This document shows, piece by piece, positions 44,827-54,115 of a DNA stretch of 64,000 nt (position 1 is its first letter; each line of letters begins with the position of its first letter). Source of the DNA: an uncultured eubacterium 1-6. GTDB taxonomy: Bacteria > Bacillota > Clostridia > Lachnospirales > Lachnospiraceae. A model generated the notes under the pieces. It worked only from the letters and a program-made list of their open reading frames with translations, did not search any database and had not been told where the DNA came from. A program made the position numbers and the translations under genes. The stretch lies in assembly GCA_903789595.1 (NCBI GenBank), contig CAIFEZ010000007.1, positions 53,523-117,522 on the forward strand, written 5' to 3'.

Positions 44827-45130
44827 CTCCTGTATTCGCTGATTTGCGCTGTACGGCTTGAGCGGTGACTTATGACGCTGCGTTTATCAAATACGATTAA
44901 CTATCCTATCCATCACCTCCGAATTTCGAGAATCCGCCGTTCTCTCAACAGCAGAATGAAACCTGAAAAAGTGTGCTTTATCTCGTTTTTGCCGGAAAAG
45001 AGACCGCAGGCAGTCCTTTTTTTTCTGAACTAATACTGCGCTAATGATTATATATTATTATAACAAGAGTATACAGAAATGGAAAGCGTGAACCGCTGCC
45101 TGCAGCGCTGCTGTTCACTGGATATCTGAA
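44827..45130. other. Intergenic stretch without recognised genes
   Basis: Contains the upstream region of the exported-protein gene, short A+T-rich runs near 45045-45070 and a short stretch (GTGTGCTTTATCTCGTTTTT near 44973) reminiscent of family A ends. No coding sequence or RNA gene was recognised. Confidence 0.5.
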
Positions 45131-45440
45131 AGGCAGGGATTTCACAGCCCTGTTGCCATTCGCAAACTGGCTGTAACAAAGTTTTATCCTTATTTATTGA
45201 AGCTGCGGAACTCCTCAGGCGCAAGCGCCTTCGTCAAACTGCAAATCTACTAGGCTCATTTCATTCGCCAAGGGATTTGTATGCGTCGCACGTAAGCGGC
45301 CGCAAGCGCCCGCTAAGTGCTCATCGCAAAGTCCTCGCTATTCATTCCATGAAGGACTTACGGATAAAACTTTTAACAGCCAGTAATGCTCAGGCAAAGG
45401 TACTGTGAAATCCTTGCCTTGTCAGTTGTGCGTGAACAGT
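45131..45440. repeat. MITE-like element, family B (complete copy)
   Basis: Two inverted ends of about 57 bp: left 45132-45189 (GGCAGGGATTTCACAG ... CTGGCTGTAACAAAG TTTTATCC) and right 45362-45419 (GGATAAAACTTTTAACAGCCAG ... CTGTGAAATCCTTGCC). Between them are about 170 bp with a smaller palindrome and no coding sequence. The tail ends GTGCGTGAACAGTAACC. Solo or shortened ends of the same family lie at 9722, 52006, 58963, 61370 and 63612. Confidence 0.85.
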
Positions 45441-45483
45441 AACCCTGAGGTGCTGACAATATGACGATTTATTAAGAATGTCC

Positions 45484-45534
45484 TTGAAATAATTTGTGCA
45501 ACTCTATATAATTAGCTTATCACGAAACGTTTAG
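45484..45534 (+). promoter_or_regulatory. Promoter and operator of the LacI gene at 45586
   Basis: TTGAAA (45484-45489), 17-bp spacer, TATAAT (45507-45512), then ACGAAACGTTTAGC with core GAAACGTTT (45524-45532) just downstream of the start point. This suggests autorepression. Confidence 0.78.
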
Positions 45535-45585
45535 CTCTCGCATAGTGACGAAAAAATCACCGGAGAGCATAAGAGGGAGAATCAT

Positions 45586-46587
45586 ATGCCTGCAACCATC
45601 AAAGACATTAGAGAGGCAACCGGCCTTTCGCTTGCGACGATTTCAAAATACCTCAACGGAGGAAATGTGCTTCCTAAGAACAGAGAGAAGATTGATGAGG
45701 CGGTAAAGCGCCTGCATTATCGGCCAAATGAAATCGCCAGAGGACTGGTCACCAACCGGACAAAGACCATCGGCGTGATGGTGTACAATATCGCAAGTAT
45801 ATTTAACGGAACGATGCTCAGCACAATCGGAAAGGAGCTTCGCAGACAGGGCTATGCGATGCTGATCTGTGACTCCGCCGGAGACACCGAGATGGAGCAC
45901 TCCAACGTGCAGTTCCTTCTGAATAAAAAGGTCGACGGCATCATCGTGATACCGACAGAGCGGAACGGGGATTTTCTTCAGCCGGCGCGCGACGCAGGTG
46001 TCCCGATCGTAATCGTGGACCGGGCCGTAGACGGAAGTGAAGAGGACTGCGTCACAATCAACAACAAGGAGGCGGCAGAGGAGGCGGTAAATACGCTGAT
46101 CTGTGCCGGGCACAGGAAAATCGCCGTCATCTGCTCGGAACGGGAATACACGGGTTCCCGGAGACTCCTGGGATATCTGGAGGCGATGAAGCAGAACGGC
46201 CTTGAGATTCCGGAGGAGTATGTGAAAACAGGAAGCCAGACCGTCAGCTACGGATATCAGAGCATGCGGGAGCTTCTCGCGCTCCCGGAACCCCCGACCG
46301 CCGTGTTCATGGCGAACTATGATATCAATTTCGGCGTGGTGATGGCTGTGAATGAGTCCGATTTCAGCTGCCCGGAGGACATTTCTCTGTTCGGATTTGA
46401 TGATCTTCTGCTTCCCCGGATCATGAGCCCGAAGCTCTATGTTATGAAGCAGCCTATGGAGGAGCTGGGACTGAAAAGTGTAGAACTGCTTCTGGAGAGG
46501 ATCGGAAGCAAGGAGCCGATGCCGCCCAGACAAATTGTGTTAAAAGCGACGATGATGAAGGGCGATTCGATCCGGACGATCGGTTAG
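45586..46587 (+). CDS. LacI-family regulator of the ribose-type ABC importer
   Basis: A 333-residue LacI protein: helix-turn-helix TIKDIREATGLSLATISKYL at 3-22, hinge, and a sugar-binding sensor domain (IGVMVYNIASIFNGTMLSTI, VDGIIVIPTERNG, SLFGFDDLLLPRI). AGAGGGAGA precedes the ATG. It resembles the LacI protein at 2591, especially in YLNGGNVLPKNREKI. Operator-like palindromes lie in its own promoter and in that of the ABC operon that follows, so it probably represses both until its sugar is present. Confidence 0.9.
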   Translation: MPATIKDIREATGLSLATISKYLNGGNVLPKNREKIDEAVKRLHYRPNEIARGLVTNRTKTIGVMVYNIASIFNGTMLSTIGKELRRQGYAMLICDSAGDTEMEHSNVQFLLNKKVDGIIVIPTERNGDFLQPARDAGVPIVIVDRAVDGSEEDCVTINNKEAAEEAVNTLICAGHRKIAVICSEREYTGSRRLLGYLEAMKQNGLEIPEEYVKTGSQTVSYGYQSMRELLALPEPPTAVFMANYDINFGVVMAVNESDFSCPEDISLFGFDDLLLPRIMSPKLYVMKQPMEELGLKSVELLLERIGSKEPMPPRQIVLKATMMKGDSIRTIG

Positions 46588-46677
46588 ATGATGGATCCGC
46601 GGCATACATGAAGATATTTTGACTGTATGAATAGACAATTAACAGGGAGAAAATGTGTATTGTTTGTGCAAAAGCTA

Positions 46678-46726
46678 TTGACAACAAATGGGAATTAAGC
46701 CATAATAAGACACAGCGAAACGTTTC
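46678..46726 (+). promoter_or_regulatory. Promoter and operator of the ABC importer operon
   Basis: TTGACA (46678-46683), 17-bp spacer, CATAAT (46701-46706), followed by GCGAAACGTTTCACC with the perfect core GAAACGTTTC at 46717-46726, overlapping the expected start of transcription. Confidence 0.85.
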
Positions 46727-46839
46727 ACCGCAGCGAACTTTTGGTGAAATCTCACAAAACGCCGGATGCCACGGGTGCCGATAACCGCAGATCGTCCGGA
46801 GTTTTGGAAAGCAAAAACTATGCATCGGGAGGGAGAAAA

Positions 46840-47820
46840 TTGGAAAAGATCAAGCAAAACCCAATCGTCAAGAAAATCGGATTTAACAGAATCATACTGA
46901 TTTGCGTACTGATTCTCATGTACGTGGCATTCTGTGTCGGAATCAAGGGATTCGCGGCTGCGGGTACAAAACACCTGCTGAATACCATGAACTATGTTTA
47001 TTTTCTTGGCTTCTTGTCACTTGGCGTTACCTTTGTAATCGCAACAGGAGGTATCGATTTCTCGATCGGACCGGTTATGTTCTGCTGCGCACTGGTCGGA
47101 GGCTACTGCCTGAATTCCTACAAAATGCCACTGGTTGCAGATATCATCATTGCAATCGTTATCGGACTGGTATTTGGAATCTTCAACGGTTACATGGTTG
47201 CATACCAGAAGGTCCCGGCTTTCATTATTTCCATGGCATCGATGAACATCGCGAAAGGCGCTGCCGCGGTATTTACGAAGACGCAGTCACAGAGCTGGCC
47301 GCTTTCCACAGACCCGGTGAACGGATGGTTCCGTAACATTATTTCCGTCAACGGATTCCCGGTCGGCCTGGTGATCTTTGCAATTGCGGCAGTCATCTGC
47401 GGAATTATTCTCTACAATACGAAGATGGGACGTTATATTCTCTGCCTCGGCTCCAACCGTGAAGCGGTCAGACTGTCCGGCGTCAATACAAAGAAATGGG
47501 AGATGAGCGCATACGTAATGTGCGGCCTCCTCACCGGTATTGCGGCAATCTTCTTCGTGGCGGCTTATACAACTGTTCAGCCGGGATATGGCGATCAGTA
47601 CAACAACGAGGCGATCGCGGGATGTGTCATGGGAGGTACTTCCATGGTCGGCGGTCTTGCATCTATTCTCGGAACTGTTATCGGTGTATTCATCATTTCC
47701 CTGCTGCAGGAGGGAATCCTCGCACTTGGACTTGGTAAGGATATTCAGCTGATTGTAACCGGTATCATCGTTATCGTAGCCGTATACGCCGATGTAACCG
47801 CCAGACGCAGAAAGAACTAA
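46840..47820 (+). CDS. Sugar ABC transporter permease (RbsC-like, TTG start)
   Basis: A 326-residue permease with about nine hydrophobic helices and the RbsC-family segments SLGVTFVIATGGIDFSIGPV and LCLGSNREAVRLSGVNT, plus AIAGCVMGGTSMVGG. The start is taken as TTG 46840, since GGGAGGGAG lies 5 nt before it; the frame is open from 46741 inside the operator leader with no ribosome binding site. With the ATPase and second permease it forms a heteromeric pentose/hexose importer. GC and codon usage are tuned for high expression. Confidence 0.9.
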   Translation: MEKIKQNPIVKKIGFNRIILICVLILMYVAFCVGIKGFAAAGTKHLLNTMNYVYFLGFLSLGVTFVIATGGIDFSIGPVMFCCALVGGYCLNSYKMPLVADIIIAIVIGLVFGIFNGYMVAYQKVPAFIISMASMNIAKGAAAVFTKTQSQSWPLSTDPVNGWFRNIISVNGFPVGLVIFAIAAVICGIILYNTKMGRYILCLGSNREAVRLSGVNTKKWEMSAYVMCGLLTGIAAIFFVAAYTTVQPGYGDQYNNEAIAGCVMGGTSMVGGLASILGTVIGVFIISLLQEGILALGLGKDIQLIVTGIIVIVAVYADVTARRRKN

Positions 47821-47835
47821 GGAAGGGAGAAGAGA

Positions 47836-49347
47836 ATGGGCGAAGTCATTTTAACAATGAAGGGTATCGATAAATCTTTTCCTGGCGTTCACGCACTGGA
47901 TCATGTAGACCTCGAGGTCAGAGCCGGTGAAGTACATGCGCTGATGGGAGAAAACGGTGCCGGAAAATCAACACTGATGAAAGTTCTTACCGGAATTTAC
48001 AAGAAGGATTCCGGAACAATCACATATTTCGGAAAAGAAGTAGAGTTTCACAACACAAGAGAGGCTCAGGACGCGGGCGTTGTCATCGTGCACCAGGAGC
48101 TGAACATGGTCGGCGATCTGACCGTGGCGCAGAACATTTTCATTGGACGTGAGCCGAAGAAGGGAATCCGCATCGATGACAAGAAGATGATCGAGGATTC
48201 CAAGAAGCTGTTTGAACGTCTGAAGATCGACATCAATCCGAGAGAGAAGATGAAGAATCTGACGGTCGGCAAGCAGCAGATGTGTGAGATCGCAAAGGCA
48301 ATTTCCCACGACTGCAAGCTGATTATCTTCGATGAGCCTTCCGCCGCGCTGACAGAGAAGGAAATCGACGACCTGTTCAAGATCATCCGTGATCTGCGGG
48401 CGCAGAACATGGGAATTATCTACATCTCTCACCGTATGGATGAGATCAAGGTCATCACAGACCGTGTAACGGTCATGAGAGACGGCGGATATGTGGGCAC
48501 GCTGATTACAAAGGATTCCACGAAGGAAGACATCATCAACATGATGGTGGGACGTGTCATTTACGAGGATCCGAAGACACACAGCATGTGTCCGCCGGAC
48601 GCGCCGGTGGTTCTGAAGGTGGAGCATCTGAACGCGGGCCATATGGTTCAGGACGTCAGCTTCGAGCTTCATAAGGGAGAGATCCTCGGATTCTCCGGAC
48701 TGATGGGCGCAGGCCGTACCGAGACAGCAAGAGCGATCTTCGGCGCGGATCCGAAGCAGAGCGGCAAGATCTCTATTATGGGCAAGGACGGACAGCTGCA
48801 TGAGGTTACCATCAACAATCCTCAGGACGCCGTAAAAGCCGGTATCGGATATCTTTCCGAGGACAGACGCCGGTTCGGTGTTGTCGTTCAGAAATCGATC
48901 ATTGAGAATTCTACACTGGCATGCCTCGATGATTTCGCAAACGGCCCCTTTATCAATAAGGCAAAGGAGAAGAAGGAGACGGAGAGACTGATCAAGGAGC
49001 TCGCTACAAAGACACCGAGCGCGGATCAGCTTGTTATGAACCTGTCCGGCGGCAACCAGCAGAAGGTCGTTATTGCCAAGTGGCTGATCCGTAACAGTGA
49101 TATCCTGATCTTTGATGAGCCTACCAGAGGTATCGACGTAGGAGCGAAGAACGAGATCTATAAATTAATGAACAAGCTGGCATCAGAAGGAAAATCGATC
49201 ATCATGATTTCTTCTGAAATGACTGAGATTCTCAGAATGAGTGACCGTATCGTGGTTATGTGTGAGGGCAAGAAGACCGGTGAGATCCGGATCGAGGAAG
49301 CTACTCAGGAGAATATCATGGATAAGGCTACTCGGAATATCAATTGA
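47836..49347 (+). CDS. Sugar ABC transporter ATP-binding protein (RbsA/MglA-like)
   Basis: A 503-residue double ABC ATPase. The first cassette has Walker A GENGAGKST near 36-44 and Walker B LIIFDEPSAALTE; the second has the degenerate Walker A of this family (FSGLMGAGRTE), signature LSGGNQQKVVIAKWL and Walker B LIFDEPTRGIDVG. It powers uptake of a monosaccharide. GGAAGGGAGAAG precedes the ATG 15 bp after the permease gene. Confidence 0.95.
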   Translation: MGEVILTMKGIDKSFPGVHALDHVDLEVRAGEVHALMGENGAGKSTLMKVLTGIYKKDSGTITYFGKEVEFHNTREAQDAGVVIVHQELNMVGDLTVAQNIFIGREPKKGIRIDDKKMIEDSKKLFERLKIDINPREKMKNLTVGKQQMCEIAKAISHDCKLIIFDEPSAALTEKEIDDLFKIIRDLRAQNMGIIYISHRMDEIKVITDRVTVMRDGGYVGTLITKDSTKEDIINMMVGRVIYEDPKTHSMCPPDAPVVLKVEHLNAGHMVQDVSFELHKGEILGFSGLMGAGRTETARAIFGADPKQSGKISIMGKDGQLHEVTINNPQDAVKAGIGYLSEDRRRFGVVVQKSIIENSTLACLDDFANGPFINKAKEKKETERLIKELATKTPSADQLVMNLSGGNQQKVVIAKWLIRNSDILIFDEPTRGIDVGAKNEIYKLMNKLASEGKSIIMISSEMTEILRMSDRIVVMCEGKKTGEIRIEEATQENIMDKATRNIN

Positions 49348-49360
49348 GGGGGAGACAGAC

Positions 49361-50338
49361 ATGACGAAGAAGAAATCTTTATTGAATGATCAGAGATTTA
49401 TAGCGTTGATCATCGCAATTCTGCTGATGGTTATCTATTTCGTATTTAGTAAGGAATTCCGCAAGTATTCTTCAATCCTTAGTATGCTGGACTTCTCTTA
49501 CTATGATATGCTGATGGGCTTCGGCGTAACCTTCCCGCTGATTACGGCAGGCGTTGACCTTTCCATCGGTACCGGCATGGTATGCTACGCGCTGGTCGGA
49601 GGAACCCTGGTCCGGAACAACAACATTCCGGTGGCGGTTGCCATGCTGATCTGCATCCTCATGGGAGTGGCCATCGGTCTTCTGAACGGTATTCTGATCG
49701 GTGTCATGGGACTGGCTCCGTTCATCGCCACCCTTTCCACCTGCATGATCACCCGTGGTATCGGATCTATGTGCAACGCTACTCCGTGGCCGACTCTGCA
49801 GCAGCCGGGCGGATGGTTCCATTCGATCTTCAAGCTGACCTTCGGTTCCGGAAGAGGCGCGTTTAAGTTCCCCATCGGATTTTTCCTGATGCTGGTGCTG
49901 ATGTGTGTGATGGAGTTCGTTCTGAATCATACGAAGTTCGGCCGTTACACCATCGCAATCGGATCGAACAGAGAGGCAACTGCTCTTTCCGGAATCAACG
50001 TAAAGTTCTATCATGTAATGGTTTATGTTGTCTGCGGTTTCTTCACAGGACTTGCGGCAATCGCCTATGCGGCTGTTACACCAACCGTACAGCCGGGTAC
50101 CGGAGCCGGACTTGAAATGGATGCCATCGGCGGTGTATTCGTCGGCGGTGTATCCGCAACCGGCGGTTATGGTTCCATTATCGGCACCTTTATCGGTGTC
50201 ATGATCATCTGCCTTCTGAAGACAGGCCTTCCCTACATCGGCCTGCAGGCGAACTGGCAGCAGATCATCACCGGCGTGGTTCTGATCGTGGCCGTACTGA
50301 TCGATATCATCAAGAAACGCCGCGCAGCCGCTGTCTGA
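49361..50338 (+). CDS. Sugar ABC transporter permease (RbsC-like, second)
   Basis: A 325-residue permease homologous to the one at 46840: GFGVTFPLITAGVDLSIGTG, IAIGSNREATALSGINV, AIGGVFVGGVSATGGYGSI. Two different permeases imply a heterodimeric channel, unlike the RbsC homodimer. GGGGGAGA lies 5 nt before ATG 49361. Confidence 0.94.
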   Translation: MTKKKSLLNDQRFIALIIAILLMVIYFVFSKEFRKYSSILSMLDFSYYDMLMGFGVTFPLITAGVDLSIGTGMVCYALVGGTLVRNNNIPVAVAMLICILMGVAIGLLNGILIGVMGLAPFIATLSTCMITRGIGSMCNATPWPTLQQPGGWFHSIFKLTFGSGRGAFKFPIGFFLMLVLMCVMEFVLNHTKFGRYTIAIGSNREATALSGINVKFYHVMVYVVCGFFTGLAAIAYAAVTPTVQPGTGAGLEMDAIGGVFVGGVSATGGYGSIIGTFIGVMIICLLKTGLPYIGLQANWQQIITGVVLIVAVLIDIIKKRRAAAV

Positions 50339-50528
50339 TCGGGGTGAAGGATAACGCATAAGGAGCATATCCGGCCGCGCATGCATGCCGGATATGCAGA
50401 AGTACTGATTTCCCGTGAGGATGTAACGTTCAGGAAACCAGATATATTTTCAAAGAACTTGTGCGAAAGCGACAAATCTTCGAACAATATTTTGTGAATC
50501 ATTTTGGACACAGTTTATTCAAAAAATG

Positions 50529-50557
50529 TTTACAGTTTGTTCAAAGAATGCTATATT
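50529..50557 (+). promoter_or_regulatory. Probable internal promoter for the binding-protein gene
   Basis: TTTACA (50529-50534), 17-bp spacer, TATATT (50552-50557). It lies in the 299-bp gap before the lipoprotein gene and could provide the extra binding protein that such systems need. CCGAGAGGGACATTTCGG downstream (50570-50587) can form a short hairpin. Confidence 0.6.
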
Positions 50558-50637
50558 GAATTTGTTATTTCCGAGAGGGACATTTCGGAATGCAAATAAA
50601 TACAAAAACTAATAAATGTATTTAAAGGAGGAACAAC

Positions 50638-51906
50638 ATGAAACGTAGAGTCGTAGCAACATTAATGAGTGCAGCAATGGTAGCAGCTCTGCTTGCGGGA
50701 TGCGGATCCAGCTCAGCTTCTTCGAGCACATCTGCAGCATCATCCAGCAGCTCTGCAGCATCCACTTCCAGCAGCGCAGCAGCGTCCACATCCAGCTCTT
50801 CCACAGAAGCGGTAGCTTCGACAAGCACAGCTTCCGAGACGGCATCTTCCAGCAGCTCCGCAGCGCAGAGCTCCGATGACGCTACAAAGCAGTTCGATGG
50901 CCTCAAGGCAAAAGAAGCCTATAACTTCCCGATGCTGGTTAAGTCCTTCCAGTCCACATACTGGGATGCGGCTCAGCAGGGTATGAAGAAGGCAGTTGAC
51001 GAGCTCGGCGTTACCTACGACTGCCAGGGACCGAACTCCGAGTCCGATATCGCAGACCAGGTTAACATGCTGAACAGCGCAATTTCTTCTAAGCCGGTAG
51101 GAATCGGCCTTGCAGCCTGCGATACCACTTCCGTACTTGACGCGCTGAAGACCTGCGCATCCGAGGGAATCCCGGTAGTAGCATTCGATACCGGTGTTGC
51201 AGATGCTCCGGACGGCTCCATCGTATGTACCGTTGCGACAGACAACGCACAGGCAGGTTCTGTAGCAGCCGACAATATGTATGACGCAATTAAGGACGAG
51301 ATCAAGAACGCCGACGGCCAGGTTCGTATCGGTGAAGTTAACCAGGATGCTACCGCTCTGAACATTCAGCAGCGTGGACTTGGATTCATCAACGAGATGA
51401 TCAAGCTGATCAAGGCAGATGGCAAGACCGTTTCCGTAGAAGGAAATGAGTTCTATGTAAACAACGCAGAAGGCGCTGATACCGGTGACACAGATGTTGT
51501 TATCGAGGTCGCAGTTCCGGCACAGACAACTGTAGAGCTTTGCTCCACTGAGGCACAGACCATCCTTTCCAAAGAGGATACCATCGCAATCTTCGGTTCC
51601 AACCAGACCGCAGCAGAAGGTGTTCTGGCAGCAGATGCTAACCTTTCCGTTCTCGGTTCTGATGTATCCAACGGCGACGTTATCGGTGTCGGCTTCGACG
51701 CTGGTTCTACCATCAAGGCAGCTGTACAGAGCGGACAGCTCTACGGTGCAGTTACCCAGTCTCCTCTGATGATGGGATATTACGCAATCTATGCGCTGAC
51801 AGCAGCTGCTAACGGACAGGAGCTTCAGGATGTTCCGACAGCAGGTTACTGGTACAACGCAGACAACATCGACGATCCGGAAATCGCTCCGAACCTGTAT
51901 GACTGA
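50638..51906 (+). CDS. Sugar ABC transporter substrate-binding lipoprotein
   Basis: A 422-residue lipoprotein: signal peptide with lipobox LAGC (Cys22), an unusually long Ser/Ala/Thr linker (about 23-82), then a type I periplasmic-binding fold (FPMLVKSFQSTYWDAAQQGM, AACDTTSVLDALK, VAFDTGVADAPDGS, GAVTQSPLMMGYYAI) of the RbsB/galactose-type family. AAAGGAGGAACAAC precedes the ATG. It captures the sugar outside the membrane; the ligand cannot be read from the sequence. Confidence 0.93.
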   Translation: MKRRVVATLMSAAMVAALLAGCGSSSASSSTSAASSSSSAASTSSSAAASTSSSSTEAVASTSTASETASSSSSAAQSSDDATKQFDGLKAKEAYNFPMLVKSFQSTYWDAAQQGMKKAVDELGVTYDCQGPNSESDIADQVNMLNSAISSKPVGIGLAACDTTSVLDALKTCASEGIPVVAFDTGVADAPDGSIVCTVATDNAQAGSVAADNMYDAIKDEIKNADGQVRIGEVNQDATALNIQQRGLGFINEMIKLIKADGKTVSVEGNEFYVNNAEGADTGDTDVVIEVAVPAQTTVELCSTEAQTILSKEDTIAIFGSNQTAAEGVLAADANLSVLGSDVSNGDVIGVGFDAGSTIKAAVQSGQLYGAVTQSPLMMGYYAIYALTAAANGQELQDVPTAGYWYNADNIDDPEIAPNLYD

Positions 51907-51952
51907 TTGTCTCTAAGTCAGAATCATTCATCTGAATATCATTTAAATGACG

Positions 51953-51985
51953 GGAGTGCGGCCGACGGCCGCACTCCTTTTTTCA
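51953..51985 (+). terminator. Terminator of the ABC importer operon
   Basis: GGAGTGCGGCC (51953-51963), GAC loop, GGCCGCACTCC (51967-51977), then seven T residues. Confidence 0.93.
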
Positions 51986-52005
51986 ATCTTCCGATCATCT
52001 TTATT

Positions 52006-52074
52006 ACAGCCAGTAATGCTCAGGCAAAGGTGCTGTGAAATCGTTGCCTTATATCAGTTGTGCGTGAACAGTAA
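52006..52074 (+). repeat. Dispersed repeat, family B (solo right end)
   Basis: ACAGCCAGTAATGCTCAGGC, AAAGGTGCTGTGAAATC and GTGCGTGAACAGTAA, almost identical to 45375-45440. Confidence 0.85.
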
Positions 52075-52210
52075 TACCTTTGCCGCAGCCATTCTGCACG
52101 GATGGCAGCAGGTATTGATTTGAGAATATGATTTTGTTAGACTCAAAGAGCAGGTCAGGAAGAGAATTTATCTGGACCATAAAGGTTTGCATGAATACGG
52201 AGGAAACAAA

Positions 52211-53734
52211 ATGGCGGAAATTCAGTCGAGAGGAAGTCAGGTATTCGACCTGAAATCTCTTCGCGAGGCGAAGAAAGCGAAAAATCCCGAGGGACCGGTA
52301 TGCACTTATACGACATTTGATTCGGAGACGGATAAAGCGGATCCGGAGCATCCGTTTCTCGTCCTGAAGCAGCCGGCGGCGGATAAGCTGAGACATCATG
52401 TGACGGGCAATTTCATGAATCCGTCGAGGAGAACCGGCTTTGAGTTCAAGACGAAGTCCGGGCCGGAATACACCGATATCCTGAGGATAGACCGCAGATT
52501 TGAGCAGCTGGTCAGATGGCTGGGTGAAAATCAGGTGCCGGTAAGGCTCTCCGGATGTCAGGGAAAGAACGGCTTCGGAATCTACAAGATTCACGCGGTC
52601 AATTATTCGGGAAAAATCGCTGCGGGAACCGACGGATTTCTGCAGATGACGATCGGAAGGATTCTGGCGGGGAGATTTCAGGAGGAATCGGAACCGGATG
52701 AGGAGGCGGAGGACCAGGAAGAGCCGGTGCGGCTGACAGATATTTCCAGCATGACGGACTTCCTGTCCTGTGCGGGAGCCGTTCTTCCTTCGAACATCCG
52801 GAAGTGGGCGCAGCGGAATCTGGCGCTGATCCGGACCAATACTATCAGTCAGGACGAGCGGCGGCACGCGCAGCGCGCGCTCTCCATGATGCTGAATATT
52901 CAGTGGAAGGGCGCCTGGTTTGAGTCGATTGATCCGAAGCGCGCCCGCGAGATCCTCGATGAGGAGCTGTACGGACTTGAGAATGTGAAGCAGAGAATCA
53001 TTGAGACGATCATCCAGATCAACCGCACGCATACGCTTCCCGCCTACGGCCTTCTCCTCGCCGGTCCTGCCGGCGTGGGAAAATCGCAGATCGCCTACGC
53101 GGTTGCAAGAATTCTGAAGCTTCCCTGGGCATCGCTGGATATGAGCGCGATCACGGACCCGGAGGCCCTGACCGGAAGCCCGAGGGTCTATGCGAACGCG
53201 AAGCCGGGACTGATCATGGAAGCATTTTCCAGAGCCGGCTCTGATAATGTCGTCTTCATCATCAATGAGCTGGATAAGGCGGACCAGGGAGATACCGGCG
53301 CGAATCCCGCCGATGCTCTGCTGACGCTTCTGGACAATCTCGGATACACCGACAATTACATCGAGTGCATGATCCCCACCGGCGGCGTTTATCCGATTGC
53401 GACGGCGAACGACAAGAACCGCATCAGCGCGCCCCTGATGAGCCGTTTTGCGGTCATTGACATTCCGGACTATACGCCGGAGGAGAAGAAGGTCATCTTC
53501 TCAAGATTTTCCCTTCCGAAGATCCTGAAGAGAATGGGGATGAAGGAAGGAGAATGCGTCATTTCGGATGACGCGGCCGACGTCGTGATTGAGAAGTACG
53601 CGCAGCTGCCCGGCTGCCGCGACCTGGAGCAGGCGGCGGAGCACCTTGCGGCAAATGCTCTCTATCGGATTGAGACCGAGCACCTTGCGGGCGTTACGTT
53701 TACGCCGGAGATGGTGAGACAAATTCTCGGATGA
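52211..53734 (+). CDS. Lon-like AAA+ ATPase without protease domain
   Basis: A 507-residue protein. The C-terminal about 270 residues follow Lon: RAREILDEELYGLENVKQRI, then Walker A GPAGVGKS (285-292), sensor segments and an alpha-helical lid (VISDDAADVVIEKYAQLPGC, RDLEQAAEHLAANALYRIE). The S16 Ser-Lys protease domain is missing; the protein stops soon after the lid. Walker B reads IINELDKAD, with Asn352 at the usual Asp position and Glu353 retained. The N-terminal half is not recognisable as the Lon LAN domain. GGAGGAAAC sets ATG 52211. It could be a MoxR-like remodelling ATPase. Function unknown. Confidence 0.8.
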   Translation: MAEIQSRGSQVFDLKSLREAKKAKNPEGPVCTYTTFDSETDKADPEHPFLVLKQPAADKLRHHVTGNFMNPSRRTGFEFKTKSGPEYTDILRIDRRFEQLVRWLGENQVPVRLSGCQGKNGFGIYKIHAVNYSGKIAAGTDGFLQMTIGRILAGRFQEESEPDEEAEDQEEPVRLTDISSMTDFLSCAGAVLPSNIRKWAQRNLALIRTNTISQDERRHAQRALSMMLNIQWKGAWFESIDPKRAREILDEELYGLENVKQRIIETIIQINRTHTLPAYGLLLAGPAGVGKSQIAYAVARILKLPWASLDMSAITDPEALTGSPRVYANAKPGLIMEAFSRAGSDNVVFIINELDKADQGDTGANPADALLTLLDNLGYTDNYIECMIPTGGVYPIATANDKNRISAPLMSRFAVIDIPDYTPEEKKVIFSRFSLPKILKRMGMKEGECVISDDAADVVIEKYAQLPGCRDLEQAAEHLAANALYRIETEHLAGVTFTPEMVRQILG

Positions 53735-54115
53735 GAACTGCCGGATAGAATCCAATGCAAAATGCAAATTGCTGCGGATCCGATTCGTATCGCGCATCAT
53801 CTTGCGCTGTGCACGCACGGCACGCATCGTTCTGTTCTGTGTTTCAGCGCAATTTTTCAGGCAGTCCTTGGAAAGAAGGCGTTCATCACTTTCGCGGCGG
53901 GCGCCGATATGACGGGAAAATGCACAGGGCAGATCCGGTCCCTCCGGGATTCGCAAGATCCGGAGAAACACCGGCCGATGTTTGATTTCCGGGTGACAAT
54001 AAGGCTCTGAGGGTATATAATCGAACTCGTCAGGCAGGGCGACGTAAGGCCGCGGCGCGTGACAGTTAAAGAAGGCAGATCGCTGGTAGCGATCTTAGCA
54101 AAGGAGAGATGTACT
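53735..54115. other. Gap and leader upstream of thrS
   Basis: 380 bp without a credible gene; two short overlapping frames have no ribosome binding site. A promoter lies at 53993-54021 and a small hairpin GATCGCTGGTAGCGATC at 54079-54095 in the leader. I searched for a T-box (GGGTGG core and Thr specifier) and did not find one. Confidence 0.5.
53993..54021 (+). promoter_or_regulatory. Promoter of thrS
   Basis: GTGACA (53993-53998), 17-bp spacer, TATAAT (54016-54021), about 95 bp upstream of the thrS start. Confidence 0.7.

Noticed and set aside
53755-54010. Two overlapping short frames before thrS
   Set aside because: No ribosome binding site, mutually overlapping, and they run into the thrS promoter.
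53735-54115. T-box leader of thrS
   Set aside because: I looked for the GGGTGG core and a Thr specifier and found neither; only a small hairpin is present.
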